DNA from: JANOSH01 sp031415695
GTDB taxonomy: Bacteria; Actinomycetota; Acidimicrobiia; Acidimicrobiales; Ilumatobacteraceae
DNA length: 64,000 nucleotides
Direction of reading: 5' to 3'
Assembly: GCA_031415695.1 (NCBI GenBank)
Contig: JANOSH010000021.1
Location: forward strand, 62,001-126,000
The translations under genes were made by a program, and so were the position numbers. The notes under the pieces are model-generated. The model ran no database searches and was not told the origin of the DNA. It was given only the letters and a program-made list of their open reading frames with translations. Shown piece after piece: positions 1 to 9,213 of this stretch; positions within the stretch are counted from its first letter, which is position 1; the number at the start of each line of letters is the position of its first letter.

Positions 1-2
1 AC

Positions 3-866
3 GCGAAAACATCAAATACCGATCGCATAGGCATATATACCGCCGAACGCGACACGAACACCCCCCGTCGACTCGCCCTCGCCAACGATCTTCGAGCCGC
101 CATTGACGCTGGTGATCTCGACCTTCACTATCAACCCAAGGCTCGGTTGTGCGACGGTCGCGTACATAGCGCCGAGGGACTCATTCGTTGGCAGCACCAT
201 GCGTTTGGCAATGTTCCACCGAACGAATTCGTGCCCCTCGCCGAACGAACCGGGATGATTCGACCCTTCACACAGTTCGTCATCGAACATGGACTCATGA
301 CCCTTGGACAATGGCACGCTGCCGGTCTGGACCTTGGTATGTCGCTGAACCTGTCAGCGAGGAACCTTCTCGACGACGGGTTGCCACAGTGGGTCGCCGA
401 TGTCTTAGCTTCGAGCCGAGTGCCCGCCAGCCTGCTCACGTTCGAGGTTACCGAGTCCAGCATGATGGACGATCCGGCCAAAGCACTTGAAACCCTTCAT
501 GCACTGTCCGACCTCGGCGTACGGCTCTCGATCGACGATTTCGGAACTGGGCAGTCGTCACTGTCGTACATCCAGCGACTCCCGGTGCACGAAGTCAAGA
601 TCGACCGGTCCTTCGTCGTTCCACTTGCATCCACAAAGGCCGCCCGTTCCATTGTGTTGTCCATCGTTCAGCTTGCCCACAGCCTCGGACTCACCGTTGT
701 TGCCGAGGGCGTGGAGGATGAAGAGACCCTTGGGATCCTCACTGATCTGGGGTGCGATGACGTTCAGGGCTACTTCCTCAGTCGCCCACGTCGCATCGAC
801 GATTTCCTGACGTGGCTCGACCAGCGTCAGCCTGCTGCGAGTCGGCGGGTGGCGAGCGGCAGCTAA
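3..866 (+). CDS. EAL-domain cyclic-di-GMP phosphodiesterase (5' end outside window)
   Basis: The reading frame is open from the window edge, so only the C-terminal 287 residues are visible. The first ~30 residues look like the end of a GGDEF domain and the linker into EAL. An essentially complete EAL domain follows: EGLIRW (the EAL signature with Gly for Ala), NLSARN, TFEVTES, the DDFGTG loop, EVKIDRSF, AEGVED and QGYFLSRP. The metal-binding Glu/Asn/Asp residues and the catalytic Lys and Glu of active phosphodiesterases are all present, so hydrolysis of c-di-GMP to pGpG is expected. The protein is probably a composite GGDEF-EAL enzyme, perhaps with upstream sensory domains. It ends 39 bp before the next gene and is not obviously linked to it. 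Confidence 0.9.
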   Translation, partial: AKTSNTDRIGIYTAERDTNTPRRLALANDLRAAIDAGDLDLHYQPKARLCDGRVHSAEGLIRWQHHAFGNVPPNEFVPLAERTGMIRPFTQFVIEHGLMTLGQWHAAGLDLGMSLNLSARNLLDDGLPQWVADVLASSRVPASLLTFEVTESSMMDDPAKALETLHALSDLGVRLSIDDFGTGQSSLSYIQRLPVHEVKIDRSFVVPLASTKAARSIVLSIVQLAHSLGLTVVAEGVEDEETLGILTDLGCDDVQGYFLSRPRRIDDFLTWLDQRQPAASRRVASGS

Positions 867-905
867 GAATTCAGACACCATCGCCGTTCGCCGTATCGTC
901 ACAGT

Positions 906-2036
906 GTGGGAACGCTCTCAGATCTCGTAGTTGTCGACCTCAGCCGTGTGTTGGCTGGCCCGTATTGCACGATGGTGCTTGCCGATCTTGGTGCGCGGGT
1001 GATCAAGGTAGAGATGCCAGGGCTCGGCGACGACTCGCGTCACATCGGTCCGTTTGTTGATGGCAAGAGTGTGTACTTTGCGTCGATCAATCGAGGCAAG
1101 GAATCCGTTGCGCTGAACCTAAAGAATCCCGCCGACCGGGTGATGTTCGACCAGCTACTGGCACGGGCCGATGTCTTGGTCGAGAACTACCGGCCCGGTG
1201 CAATGGATCGCCTCGGCTACGGGTGGGAAGCCCTCCATACCCGGTTTCCGTCGCTCGTCTACGCCGGCATTTCCGGTTTCGGCAACACGGGGCCGTATCG
1301 CGAGCGCGCCGCCTACGACATGGTCGTACAAGGCATGGGCGGTGTGATGTCGATAACCGGCCACCCCGGTGGCCCACCAACTCGGGTGGGTACCAGTGTC
1401 GGGGACATCACCGCCGGCCTCTTCGGGGTCGTTGGAATTCTTGCCGCATTGCACGAACGCTCAACAACCGGTGAAGGACGCTTCGTTGATGTGGGAATGC
1501 TCGACTGCCAGATCGCCATCTTGGAAAACGCCATCGCCCGCTACGAGGCTACGGGGGTCGTACCAGGCCCGCTCGGCGCCCGCCATCCATCGATTGCGCC
1601 GTTCCAAGCGTTTCGTTGCGCCGACGGCTTTGTCATCATCGCTGCCGGAAACAACGCCTTGTTCGCTGACCTCGCCCGCGTTCTCGGCGCTCCTGCACTG
1701 GCTGTCGACCAACGATTCGCCACGAACGATGATCGTGTTAGAAATCAACCCGCCCTCGAAGCCGTCATCGAGCGACACCTTGCGGTCGGCACCGTCACGA
1801 CTTGGCTGACCAAACTCGATGCTGCCGGCGTGCCGTGTGGGCCCCTTAACGATGTGGGCCAAGCACTCGCCGATCCGCAGGTAGCCGCACGCAACATGGT
1901 CATCACCGCCGGTGGACACCGAATGGCGGGCAACCCTATAAAGCTGTCCGGCATCGACGACCCCGTTGAACGATCCGCGGCACCAGCGCTCGATGCGAAC
2001 CGGCTCGCAATAGAGGCGTGGTTAACCGGGAGCTAA
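906..2036 (+). CDS. CaiB/BaiF family class III CoA transferase
   Basis: The 376-residue length is typical for class III CoA transferases, which move CoA between acyl-CoA and a free acid through an aspartyl-CoA thioester. Family hallmarks visible are the N-terminal LAGPYC / LGARVIKVE segment, the ENYRPGAMDRLG motif, the SGFGNTGPY stretch, and the GTSVGDITAGLF segment, which should hold the catalytic Asp. The GTG start is chosen because it begins the conserved VVVDLSRVLAGP strand; TATCGT six bases upstream could be a -10 element for a leaderless message. Substrate cannot be read from sequence. The MFS gene starts 7 bp downstream, so the two are probably co-transcribed. Confidence 0.9.
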   Translation: MGTLSDLVVVDLSRVLAGPYCTMVLADLGARVIKVEMPGLGDDSRHIGPFVDGKSVYFASINRGKESVALNLKNPADRVMFDQLLARADVLVENYRPGAMDRLGYGWEALHTRFPSLVYAGISGFGNTGPYRERAAYDMVVQGMGGVMSITGHPGGPPTRVGTSVGDITAGLFGVVGILAALHERSTTGEGRFVDVGMLDCQIAILENAIARYEATGVVPGPLGARHPSIAPFQAFRCADGFVIIAAGNNALFADLARVLGAPALAVDQRFATNDDRVRNQPALEAVIERHLAVGTVTTWLTKLDAAGVPCGPLNDVGQALADPQVAARNMVITAGGHRMAGNPIKLSGIDDPVERSAAPALDANRLAIEAWLTGS

Positions 2037-2043
2037 CTCGCTC

Positions 2044-3273
2044 ATGTCTGTTCGAGCATCGCTCGCCCCACTGCAGCGACCCCAGTTACGCCGACTGCTG
2101 ACCGCTCAGTTCGTTGCTGAACTGGCCGACGGCATTGTCACGGTTGCGTTGCCGCTCTATGTCTACGCTCGCACAGGGTCGGCATCGGCAACGTCGTGGA
2201 CCTTCGTGGTGGAGATTGTTGCCGGGCTGGTGCTGTCGGTTGTCGGTGGGGTGCTTGCGGATCGGAACAATCGGCGGGTCGTGCTACTGGTCAGTTACGT
2301 CATACGCGGCTGCCTGCTACCTGTGGCCGCCGCGGCGTCGCCGATGTGGATGGCGATCGGTTGTGGTGTGTTGGCCCGGGCCATGGGCATGCTCGACAAC
2401 CCAAGTTTTGAAGCGCTTGTTCCGGGGCTGGCCGAGGGTGACCTGCAACAAGTTGTCGGCGCTCGGCGGTTTGCTCAATCGGCGTCGCTGCTGGTCGGAC
2501 CGGGTGCCGGAGGTGTGCTTGTCAGCCTCATCGGGGCCCGCCCAACCTTGGCGCTGGCTGGCGTCCTGTTCCTCGTACCTCTTGCGCGGATTGCAACAAT
2601 GGCTGAGCTCGACGCGACGCACGACCAACGGCGAGCGATCCAAGGTCCGACCGGGTTTCGGTCGGCAGTGTCGTCCATGACCGACGGAGTCCGGCTGATC
2701 GTCCACCACCGTGTGCTTCGTCGATTGATGATCTATTGGTCGTTGACGATGGCGACCGTCGCCATGGTCATAGTGGTGGCCATCGTGTGGCTCGACCAGG
2801 ACCTCGACGTGAGCGATGCTTGGTACGGCTTGTCGATCGGCGCGTACGGCACCGGCAACATGATCGGCCTACTGTGGGCTGGTGGCCGCCGTTTCAAGCT
2901 CAGCCTGGCTGCTATCGAGGTACGAGCAATACCCGTCTACGCGATGGTTGCGGCGTTGGCCGTGGCGTGGCATACGCCGTGGCTCATGCTTGTATCGTGG
3001 TTCGCGTGGGGTGCCGCAATGGGACCTGAGTTGGTCGTCGGCGACACGGTGGTGGTCAGAGCGGTTCCTGAGGAACTTCGTGGACGAGCTTCGGCTGCGC
3101 AAGCGATATTCCTTCAACTGGGCATGGCCGGCGGGTACGCTGTCGCGGGGTCACTTGTCGACACGATTGGTGCCCGTTCAACGAACACGGTTGTCGCTGT
3201 GATGACACTGGCTCTGGTCACAATGTGGATTGGTCCGTACCGGCGAGAACAAAGGGCGTTGGCTGCCGGGTGA
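2044..3273 (+). CDS. MFS transporter, EntS/MFS_3-like
   Basis: A 409-residue, strongly hydrophobic protein with about 12 predicted membrane helices. The segment GGVLADRNNRR after helix 2 is the major-facilitator loop 2-3 signature (G-x-x-x-D-R-x-x-R-R). The overall sequence resembles the enterobactin-exporter-like MFS_3 group, normally proton-driven exporters of small molecules. It lies between a CoA transferase (7 bp gap) and a secreted glucanase whose GTG start overlaps this stop by 4 bp, so translation of the three is probably coupled. Substrate is unknown. Confidence 0.85.
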   Translation: MSVRASLAPLQRPQLRRLLTAQFVAELADGIVTVALPLYVYARTGSASATSWTFVVEIVAGLVLSVVGGVLADRNNRRVVLLVSYVIRGCLLPVAAAASPMWMAIGCGVLARAMGMLDNPSFEALVPGLAEGDLQQVVGARRFAQSASLLVGPGAGGVLVSLIGARPTLALAGVLFLVPLARIATMAELDATHDQRRAIQGPTGFRSAVSSMTDGVRLIVHHRVLRRLMIYWSLTMATVAMVIVVAIVWLDQDLDVSDAWYGLSIGAYGTGNMIGLLWAGGRRFKLSLAAIEVRAIPVYAMVAALAVAWHTPWLMLVSWFAWGAAMGPELVVGDTVVVRAVPEELRGRASAAQAIFLQLGMAGGYAVAGSLVDTIGARSTNTVVAVMTLALVTMWIGPYRREQRALAAG

Positions 3274-5354
3274 CCAAACGTGCGCAGTGCATTGCGTTGG
3301 TTCTTGTGCTGGTTGTGGCTGGCGCGTCGTGTAACCGCCAGGTGCCTCGGCGTCCTATCTTGCCGCCGCTTCCGTCATCGAAGTGGCGGGGTGTATGCGA
3401 TGAACCGAGTCGACGGTTTACTACGGCTGAAGGCCTCGGGCCAGCGCCAACGCCGTCGTTGAAACCGCCCGATAGTGCAATGGTGTGGCCCACGAACCAA
3501 TGGTGGACATCACTTCTCACCAAACCCGATCAACCGGTGTGGGTACAACCAGTTGCCGTTCGCTTCGGCGCGGCCGGTATGGCGCTGTCGGTTCGACCGC
3601 CAACGGCGTCGAACAACGCCGTCATTACGCCGTTCGAAGCGTCGCTAACAATGCAGGTGAAACGCGACTCCACCGCGGTGGCGCAATGGGGCGATTTCCA
3701 TGTTGTGGTCAACACCATGGCGCAGAATCGACCGACCTCGACGGTCACGTTGGCGCAGGGGAGCCCGGCCGTGTGGGTCGAGATGCGGGCGACCGGTCCG
3801 ATTGGGTTGCAGTTGCCAGTCGGAGGCGACGTGCGCGCTGCAGGCAAGTCCGAACGCGTCGAAATCGGGGGCAAGGTCACCACGAGCAACCTGCGAGTGG
3901 AACTTCGCGACGGCCTGGGTTGGAACCTCGTGACAACCGCGGAGACGGTATGGACTCGGTCAGCCGATGGGGTCGTCGCGTCGTTCGACGACGGCGAAGT
4001 GCTTGGCGTCGTCGCCCGACCGGTGAACGCGGCATCCGGGTGGGATAGCGCTGCGCAACGAACCGGCTCGAACCCGGTCGTCGACACCGTCAGCGAATGG
4101 CGTATCAACAACAACGAAGTCCGCCAACGTCTTGTGTGGAAGCGCCGTTCTCCCGGCGCTGGTTTGGTTGGTTTGCGGCCTCATCACGTGCTGGGTCGTC
4201 GTGGGTCGAAACCCTCGACGCTTGGCTCCTTTGAAACGGCCCGCGGACCAATTGCTGTGGAGTCGGCGACGAGTGTCGAATGGGCCGCACCGCTCAACGA
4301 CATTGTGCTAAATGTCCCCGATGTTGCACTCACAACCGCCGAACGCACGGACGTTGTGGCGAGCCTCAGTGACGAGGTAGCGGCGCTGCCAACCTGGCGT
4401 ACCAGCCTCCCTGCCGGCAGCTACACCGGGCCCAAGCGTCTCGGCCGCCTCGCGACACTGGTTGATGTTGCGCGACGGTTTGACCCTGACGGTTCTGCGC
4501 CGATTCTCACTGCTGAGCTGGCCACTGCAACCCAAGATTGGCTCACCTACAGCGGCGCTGGCGATGCCCGGTGGTTGGGCTACGACGAGCGTTGGGGAGG
4601 GCTACTGGCGTCCACTCCCGAGTTCGGGCATGAGGACTACAACGACCACCATTTCCAATACGGATATCTGATCCAGGCCGCTGCGTCACTAGCGGAAGGG
4701 TCGAGCGAACTTGGTGCTGCGATGCGCCCAATGCTCAACCTCATTGCGGCCGATATTGGCCTTGGATTGTGCACCGACGGCTTCGCGCCGCTACGTGCTA
4801 TGAATCCGTACGAGGGGCATTCGTACGCGTCGGGTTTCGCCCAGTTCGCCGACGGTAACAATCAGGAATCGTCCAGTGAAGCCGTGCACGCGTGGTGGTC
4901 GTTGATGAAGTGGTCGGCCGCCACGGGGCAAACCGAACTGACCGCCCGTGCCCTCGCGTTTTACGCCATCGAAGCGGCAACGGCGCGGACGTATTGGTTA
5001 GGTGAAGGACTTGAGCGACCAGCCGGATACAACCATCAGGTCGCCGGCATTGTGTGGGGAGCCAAGGTCGATTTCGCTACGTTCTTCGATGCGCGCCCGG
5101 CCAGCGTGGTCGGTATCCAGCTTCTACCGTTCACGTTCGGCTCGCTGTATCGATCGAACGGTCGAGCCGCCGCACAACGCTACGTCGACGGTAGCCGCGA
5201 CAGTGGTGAACATTGGCGAGACCTTCTGCTCCTCGACCTCGCCATCCATGACCCTGACCGTGCCGCAGAGTTGTTGGCGGAAACGTCGGTGTTTGAAGAA
5301 GGCAATAGCCGAGCCTTCGCGCTGGTTTGGGTGGCTGCTCAGAGATCTCGATAG
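3270..5354 (+). CDS. GH81 endo-1,3-beta-glucanase, exported lipoprotein
   Basis: A 694-residue glycoside hydrolase family 81 protein, which cleaves internal beta-1,3-glucan links (laminarin, callose, fungal wall) by inversion. Motifs seen: TNQWWTSLL near the N-terminus, EDYNDHHFQYGY at ~455-466, GHSYASGF, and the catalytic-region NQESSSE at ~531-537. The GTG start overlapping the MFS stop (GTGA) gives a short basic n-region, a hydrophobic stretch and a cysteine in VAGASC, fitting a lipoprotein signal, although -3 is Gly rather than Leu/Val. An upstream in-frame start at 3225 would bury this signal inside a longer N-terminus. The last 16 bp overlap the end of the convergent gene. Confidence 0.9.
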   Translation: MTKRAQCIALVLVLVVAGASCNRQVPRRPILPPLPSSKWRGVCDEPSRRFTTAEGLGPAPTPSLKPPDSAMVWPTNQWWTSLLTKPDQPVWVQPVAVRFGAAGMALSVRPPTASNNAVITPFEASLTMQVKRDSTAVAQWGDFHVVVNTMAQNRPTSTVTLAQGSPAVWVEMRATGPIGLQLPVGGDVRAAGKSERVEIGGKVTTSNLRVELRDGLGWNLVTTAETVWTRSADGVVASFDDGEVLGVVARPVNAASGWDSAAQRTGSNPVVDTVSEWRINNNEVRQRLVWKRRSPGAGLVGLRPHHVLGRRGSKPSTLGSFETARGPIAVESATSVEWAAPLNDIVLNVPDVALTTAERTDVVASLSDEVAALPTWRTSLPAGSYTGPKRLGRLATLVDVARRFDPDGSAPILTAELATATQDWLTYSGAGDARWLGYDERWGGLLASTPEFGHEDYNDHHFQYGYLIQAAASLAEGSSELGAAMRPMLNLIAADIGLGLCTDGFAPLRAMNPYEGHSYASGFAQFADGNNQESSSEAVHAWWSLMKWSAATGQTELTARALAFYAIEAATARTYWLGEGLERPAGYNHQVAGIVWGAKVDFATFFDARPASVVGIQLLPFTFGSLYRSNGRAAAQRYVDGSRDSGEHWRDLLLLDLAIHDPDRAAELLAETSVFEEGNSRAFALVWVAAQRSR

Positions 5355-5830
5355 ATCGAGCGAGGCTGTATTACCACCCAGTCCGACACGATGCGCTGCG
5401 GCATGGGTCCGCCGAGCTCGACTGCGAAACGTACGGGTCCGCGTGGTACCTCGTCGAAACCGAAGCGGCCGTACTCGTCGAGATCGGAAACCAGCGTTTG
5501 GGTGCGTGAGACGAGTTGGACTTCTCCGATGATGACTGGGCTGATGCGTCCCTCGAGTCCCGGCAGTGGCTCGATGATCACGTCTACTTCGATAGTTAGC
5601 TCGTCTCCGAGGTAGCCCGTGAGTTTGAACACGTAGTCGGCGGCAAGAGTTGCGCCACGAACATTAGTTGGGAGCCCACGGTCGTCGTCGTAAATCTCGA
5701 CGGCGGCCACATTGTCACGGGGTTCACACAGGGACAGCGCGGCGAACGTATCGGCCATGAGCCAGGTCGGGGGAAGTTCAGGCTCGATGGCGCGTCGTAC
5801 TAGCGCCTCGAAGTTGTCGTTGGAGGTCAT
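5339..5830 (-). CDS. Small beta-sandwich protein encoded after an ECF sigma factor
   Basis: A 163-residue acidic protein without signal peptide or membrane segment. The C-terminal ~60 residues alternate hydrophobic and polar, with a DEYGRFGFDEVPRGPVRF pattern as in transthyretin-like carboxypeptidase-regulatory folds, so a cytoplasmic beta-sandwich is likely. The start is the ATG overlapping the sigma-factor stop (ATGA); the same frame stays open further upstream but would run into the sigma gene. It is the last gene of a three-gene leftward operon with CHAT protease and sigma factor. Roles worth considering are sigma-factor partner (anti-sigma-like) or CHAT substrate. I do not recognise a named family. 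Confidence 0.7.
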   Translation of the reverse strand: MTSNDNFEALVRRAIEPELPPTWLMADTFAALSLCEPRDNVAAVEIYDDDRGLPTNVRGATLAADYVFKLTGYLGDELTIEVDVIIEPLPGLEGRISPVIIGEVQLVSRTQTLVSDLDEYGRFGFDEVPRGPVRFAVELGGPMPQRIVSDWVVIQPRSIYRDL

Positions 5831-6483
5831 GAGTCTGCTTTCAGGCCAAACGTAGGAAGATCGGTAGTACATCCATCCGTGGCGGAGGCCGCAGATACAT
5901 CGGAAGAGACATATCGTTGCGAAGTATCCGAGGAATCGGGATTCATCAACAGGTTTTCTAATCGTTGCAGGCATCGTTGACGAGTTGGACCGATGCTCCC
6001 TCGGGCCATAGTGAGGAGGATCGCAACCTCGTCGTACGGCAACGGCGGGTCAACAAAGAGGGTTACGTGCAATAGGTCCTGGCATCGCTGGTCGAGCCGG
6101 TCGAACGCGTGCCGTATCCGAGCACACTCGTCGGACTCGATGGCAACCTCGTCGGGTTGGTGCTCGCTCTGCCAACGACCCTCGGCAGGGAGAGGCCGAT
6201 GCGCTCGTGTGTGGAATTTGCGAGCATCGTTGCGTACAACTTGTTTGAGCCAGGGCCCAACGGTTCCATGGCCGGTCACGCTGTCGTACCGCTCGATCAG
6301 ACGTAGCCAAGCCACCTGCACCAAGTCGGCTGCTGTAGCTTCGTCAACTCCCATCCCTCGAGCAACCAACCACAACGACCCTGTATGCCTGGCGTACAGC
6401 AACTCGAAGGCCGACCGATCGCCCTTTCTGGCGCGGTCTATGAGCGTGTCGTCGGTTGGTGCATCGTCTTCGTCGTGATTCAT
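5827..6483 (-). CDS. ECF-type RNA polymerase sigma factor
   Basis: A 218-residue protein with only sigma regions 2 and 4. Region 2 includes LYARHTGSLW, the DLVQVAWLRLIERYDSV recognition helix and WLKQVVRN. Region 4 includes FDRLDQRCQDLL, LPYDEVA and a helix ending in RQRCLQRLENLL. A ~45-residue tail rich in Ser, Asp and Thr follows, which ordinary ECF factors lack. The ATG start at 6483 lies 7 bases after the CHAT stop, and a longer in-frame extension would sit inside the CHAT gene. No transmembrane anti-sigma gene is adjacent; instead it is bracketed by the CHAT protease and a beta-sandwich protein, which suggests control through proteolysis or direct binding. Confidence 0.85.
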   Translation of the reverse strand: MNHDEDDAPTDDTLIDRARKGDRSAFELLYARHTGSLWLVARGMGVDEATAADLVQVAWLRLIERYDSVTGHGTVGPWLKQVVRNDARKFHTRAHRPLPAEGRWQSEHQPDEVAIESDECARIRHAFDRLDQRCQDLLHVTLFVDPPLPYDEVAILLTMARGSIGPTRQRCLQRLENLLMNPDSSDTSQRYVSSDVSAASATDGCTTDLPTFGLKADS

Positions 6484-6490
6484 GCGGCTT

Positions 6491-9109
6491 CTATCCACCA
6501 CCAAGTGGAACGAACGAACGGAGCGCAAAATGTTCCGGATCGTTCGGATCGAAAGCACTGTAGGCCGAAGCGAGACTCGTTGACGGGGACGCTCCGGCAA
6601 CGATGCCTCGATGAAGTGAAACCATGAGCTGCTCGACCCGGGAGGTCTCGGGCACTGGACCTACAGCGGCTACCAGCGTTGATGTTCCGGCTGCCAAAAG
6701 CGCAGCACAAAGACCCATCAGCTCGTCGCCGGGTCGAGTTGCCGATAATGCGGAGTTGCAGGCCGACAACACCACCGTCGCAGGCGGTGTCGCGACATAG
6801 TCGAGTTCGAACACGGTAAGTGGACCGTCGACCAGCTCCAACGCTGAAAAGAGGGGGTTGTCCGAGCGGAATGTGCCGTGAGCTACCACGTGAGCTACCT
6901 CGAATCGACCGAGGGCTCCGAGAACGTTCTGTATGGTGGCTTCGTTGTCTTGCAGGAGCTGACTCGTGCTGTAACTCGATGCGACAGCCGCTATTTCAGT
7001 CGACGCCAATCGAACCCCTGTGCCTGCAATAGCGATCAGGTCAGGTGGTCGCGACGTGCGTTGTCGGGCCCGCCACCACGAAAGAGCCGATGGTGCAACC
7101 GTGATAACTCGGCCGTGACACGACGGCAACATGGCCCACGGCAGGGGGTGCATCCAACCAGGCGGAATGATGACCAGTGGATTGCTGTCTGGGAGTGCGG
7201 ACAGCAAGACATGGTCGAGAGTTGCGGCGCTGTGACGCGCAACGAGCACAGCGTCGGCCCGGGCCGCGGGGCCGGAACGATCGTCGGCCAGGATTGTTAA
7301 GGCCGACTTCACGCTCGACAGTTCACGAAGGATGGGGCGAACAAGGCCGTGGTTGGCCGATGTAACCTTGCCGTTTCGAAGAGTCAACGACAGCAGCTCA
7401 CGATCGAGTTCGACAAACGAAATGATGGTGCTCGCCGGCGATGTTTCGTGCAACTGGCGCACGCTGGGTGGCTGTTGTCGAACTATCTTGACGTTACCCT
7501 GCTGGCGTCGCATTCGATCACGGATGCTTTGCTCGAGGTCGGCTCTATTAGAGCGGAGGTCAGCTATTTGGTCGATCGAAACGTCCGCGTCACGTAGCTT
7601 GGCAACCGTGGCGCGGAGCTGGTTGAACTCGTCGGCAACGATAGGGTCGGCGCAGGGTTGAGCTGGCGGAAAGCGCAACGCACCTGCGCGGAATCGATTG
7701 AGCCACGACAGAGCGAATGCGGGCCGGTCGGCGCGTAACGCCTCGCGCAACCCGAGTTCGGCCAACGCAGCACCGTAACGGGACGCGTTTGCCCGCACAT
7801 CGGTGCCGCCGATGGTCGACTGATGAGCGGCAAATTCATTCATGCCATTTCGAGCCTGTGCCAGTGCTACGGCTGGTCGGTCGAGGTTGACCTTTGCTCG
7901 GGCTAGGTGCAACAACAAGCGATCGCTGGCCGCGAGAACCCGGGCGCTGTCGGCCTCGTCGATCAGACGGTGGGCCTCGGCTCTGGCACCGGTCTCGGCT
8001 GCGACTATGGCGGCCACGAGCCGGGCCGTGAGTGCGGTACAGATCATGCCTTCCCGGTCAGCCGACTCGGCTATGTCGACGCCATCGGCTACGACGGCGA
8101 TACCCGATGCCTCGCGGCACCGGAACACTTCCAATCGGGCTGCTGTCACCCAGCCCCGCCGACCTTGGGCTGCGAAGAGTTCCTCGGCTCGCTTGGCTGC
8201 CGCAAGACCGTCGTCGTTTGCTCCGTTGAGTCGAGCGGCCTGTGCCGCGAGCAACCATGCGTTCGCTTCGTGTAGCGGGTTCCCATCACCTGCAAGGAGC
8301 GTTGCGGCGCTCCGAGCAGTGAGTTCTGCCTCCTCGACCAGACCGCCAGCCAGAAGCACATCGGCGCGATCGAGCTGACCGACGCCGAGGTTGTATCCCG
8401 CCGTCGTCTCTGAAAGCGCAGCCTCGTGAAAGCAGGAGAGGGCCAGAGCGATAGCACCGGCACGTGCATGGGCGTGCCCGGTGTTGTGAAGAACACGAGC
8501 AGCCTCGACCGTATGCCCCGCGACCTGGAAAAGATGGCCGGCCTGCACGAGGTCGGCGATCGCGGCGGTTGGGTTGCCCAACTCAAGGTAAATGGTGCCC
8601 CTATTGGCGATTGCCTTCGCTCGGGACACGTCGTCGTCGAGTTCGTCGATGAGAACGGTAAAAGCATCGCGGGCTTCGACCATTCGACCAGCGCTATAGA
8701 GGACGGTGGCCCGGAGCCGACTGATTGTTACCGAGCTTTCAGTGCGCGCAATTTTCGTCAAGTCATCGAGTTGCTGCAGTGCTTCATCGGTCTGACCTCG
8801 ATGCACAAGCACGGGAACCATGTGCACGCCGACGAGTTCGATCAGGCTGGTATCGCCGAGTTCATGCGCTAGCAAGTGCGCCTGCGTCAAGAGGCGGTAG
8901 GCCTGGAAAAATTTGCCGGCAGAACGCCACCCAAGGCTCTGGGCTGTGAGGCAGATGAGATGGGCGGCTTTGTCATTGCTGGAGATTGCGTGATTGAGAA
9001 GCTCGTCAATTACCGGAGCCATTCTCGCCGGGTCGCGCTCGGTCTGCTCTATGAGATCGACCAACGCCGTCGATGCATAGGTCCATTGTGGTTCGACCTC
9101 CGCAGCCAT
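6491..9109 (-). CDS. TPR-CHAT caspase-like protease
   Basis: An 872-residue soluble protein. About 500 N-terminal residues form repeated helical pairs typical of tetratricopeptide repeats (for example NRGTIYLELGNPTAAIADL and NTGHAHARAGAIALALSCF). The C-terminal ~230 residues are a CHAT domain, the bacterial relative of caspases and separase. The catalytic dyad appears intact: His744 in VVAHGTF and Cys784 in VLSACNSA. The IIPPGWMHPLPWAML segment is another CHAT hallmark. It is first in an operon with an ECF sigma factor and a beta-sandwich protein, and it diverges from a secreted subtilisin/adhesin cluster. By analogy with TPR-CHAT proteases, the TPR part probably senses a partner and licenses cleavage; targets are unknown. 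Confidence 0.88.
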   Translation of the reverse strand: MAAEVEPQWTYASTALVDLIEQTERDPARMAPVIDELLNHAISSNDKAAHLICLTAQSLGWRSAGKFFQAYRLLTQAHLLAHELGDTSLIELVGVHMVPVLVHRGQTDEALQQLDDLTKIARTESSVTISRLRATVLYSAGRMVEARDAFTVLIDELDDDVSRAKAIANRGTIYLELGNPTAAIADLVQAGHLFQVAGHTVEAARVLHNTGHAHARAGAIALALSCFHEAALSETTAGYNLGVGQLDRADVLLAGGLVEEAELTARSAATLLAGDGNPLHEANAWLLAAQAARLNGANDDGLAAAKRAEELFAAQGRRGWVTAARLEVFRCREASGIAVVADGVDIAESADREGMICTALTARLVAAIVAAETGARAEAHRLIDEADSARVLAASDRLLLHLARAKVNLDRPAVALAQARNGMNEFAAHQSTIGGTDVRANASRYGAALAELGLREALRADRPAFALSWLNRFRAGALRFPPAQPCADPIVADEFNQLRATVAKLRDADVSIDQIADLRSNRADLEQSIRDRMRRQQGNVKIVRQQPPSVRQLHETSPASTIISFVELDRELLSLTLRNGKVTSANHGLVRPILRELSSVKSALTILADDRSGPAARADAVLVARHSAATLDHVLLSALPDSNPLVIIPPGWMHPLPWAMLPSCHGRVITVAPSALSWWRARQRTSRPPDLIAIAGTGVRLASTEIAAVASSYSTSQLLQDNEATIQNVLGALGRFEVAHVVAHGTFRSDNPLFSALELVDGPLTVFELDYVATPPATVVLSACNSALSATRPGDELMGLCAALLAAGTSTLVAAVGPVPETSRVEQLMVSLHRGIVAGASPSTSLASAYSAFDPNDPEHFALRSFVPLGGG

Positions 9110-9213
9110 TTCGTCATGGTAGCCGCCAAGGTTTCTCGGAATTCTTTGTATCTAGGTGATTCCTGCGGGATGGAGAGATGAAACAGCATCTCAAGATCGA
9201 AGGAATCACAACT
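9110..9213. promoter_or_regulatory. Divergent intergenic region between CHAT operon and subtilisin operon
   Basis: About 100 bases separate the CHAT start from the preferred subtilisin start. It must hold both promoters. On the plus strand GGAAT around 9137 followed by TAGGTG is loosely like an ECF-type -35/-10 pair, but I could not confirm a repeated motif. GAAGGA at 9199-9204 is a good ribosome binding site nine bases before the ATG at 9214. Confidence 0.4.

Noticed and set aside
5831..5974. Longer N-terminus for the beta-sandwich gene (start at 5974)
   Set aside because: It would overlap the sigma gene by ~150 bp and adds Cys/Tyr-rich sequence with no domain, whereas the ATGA overlap gives a typical operon start.
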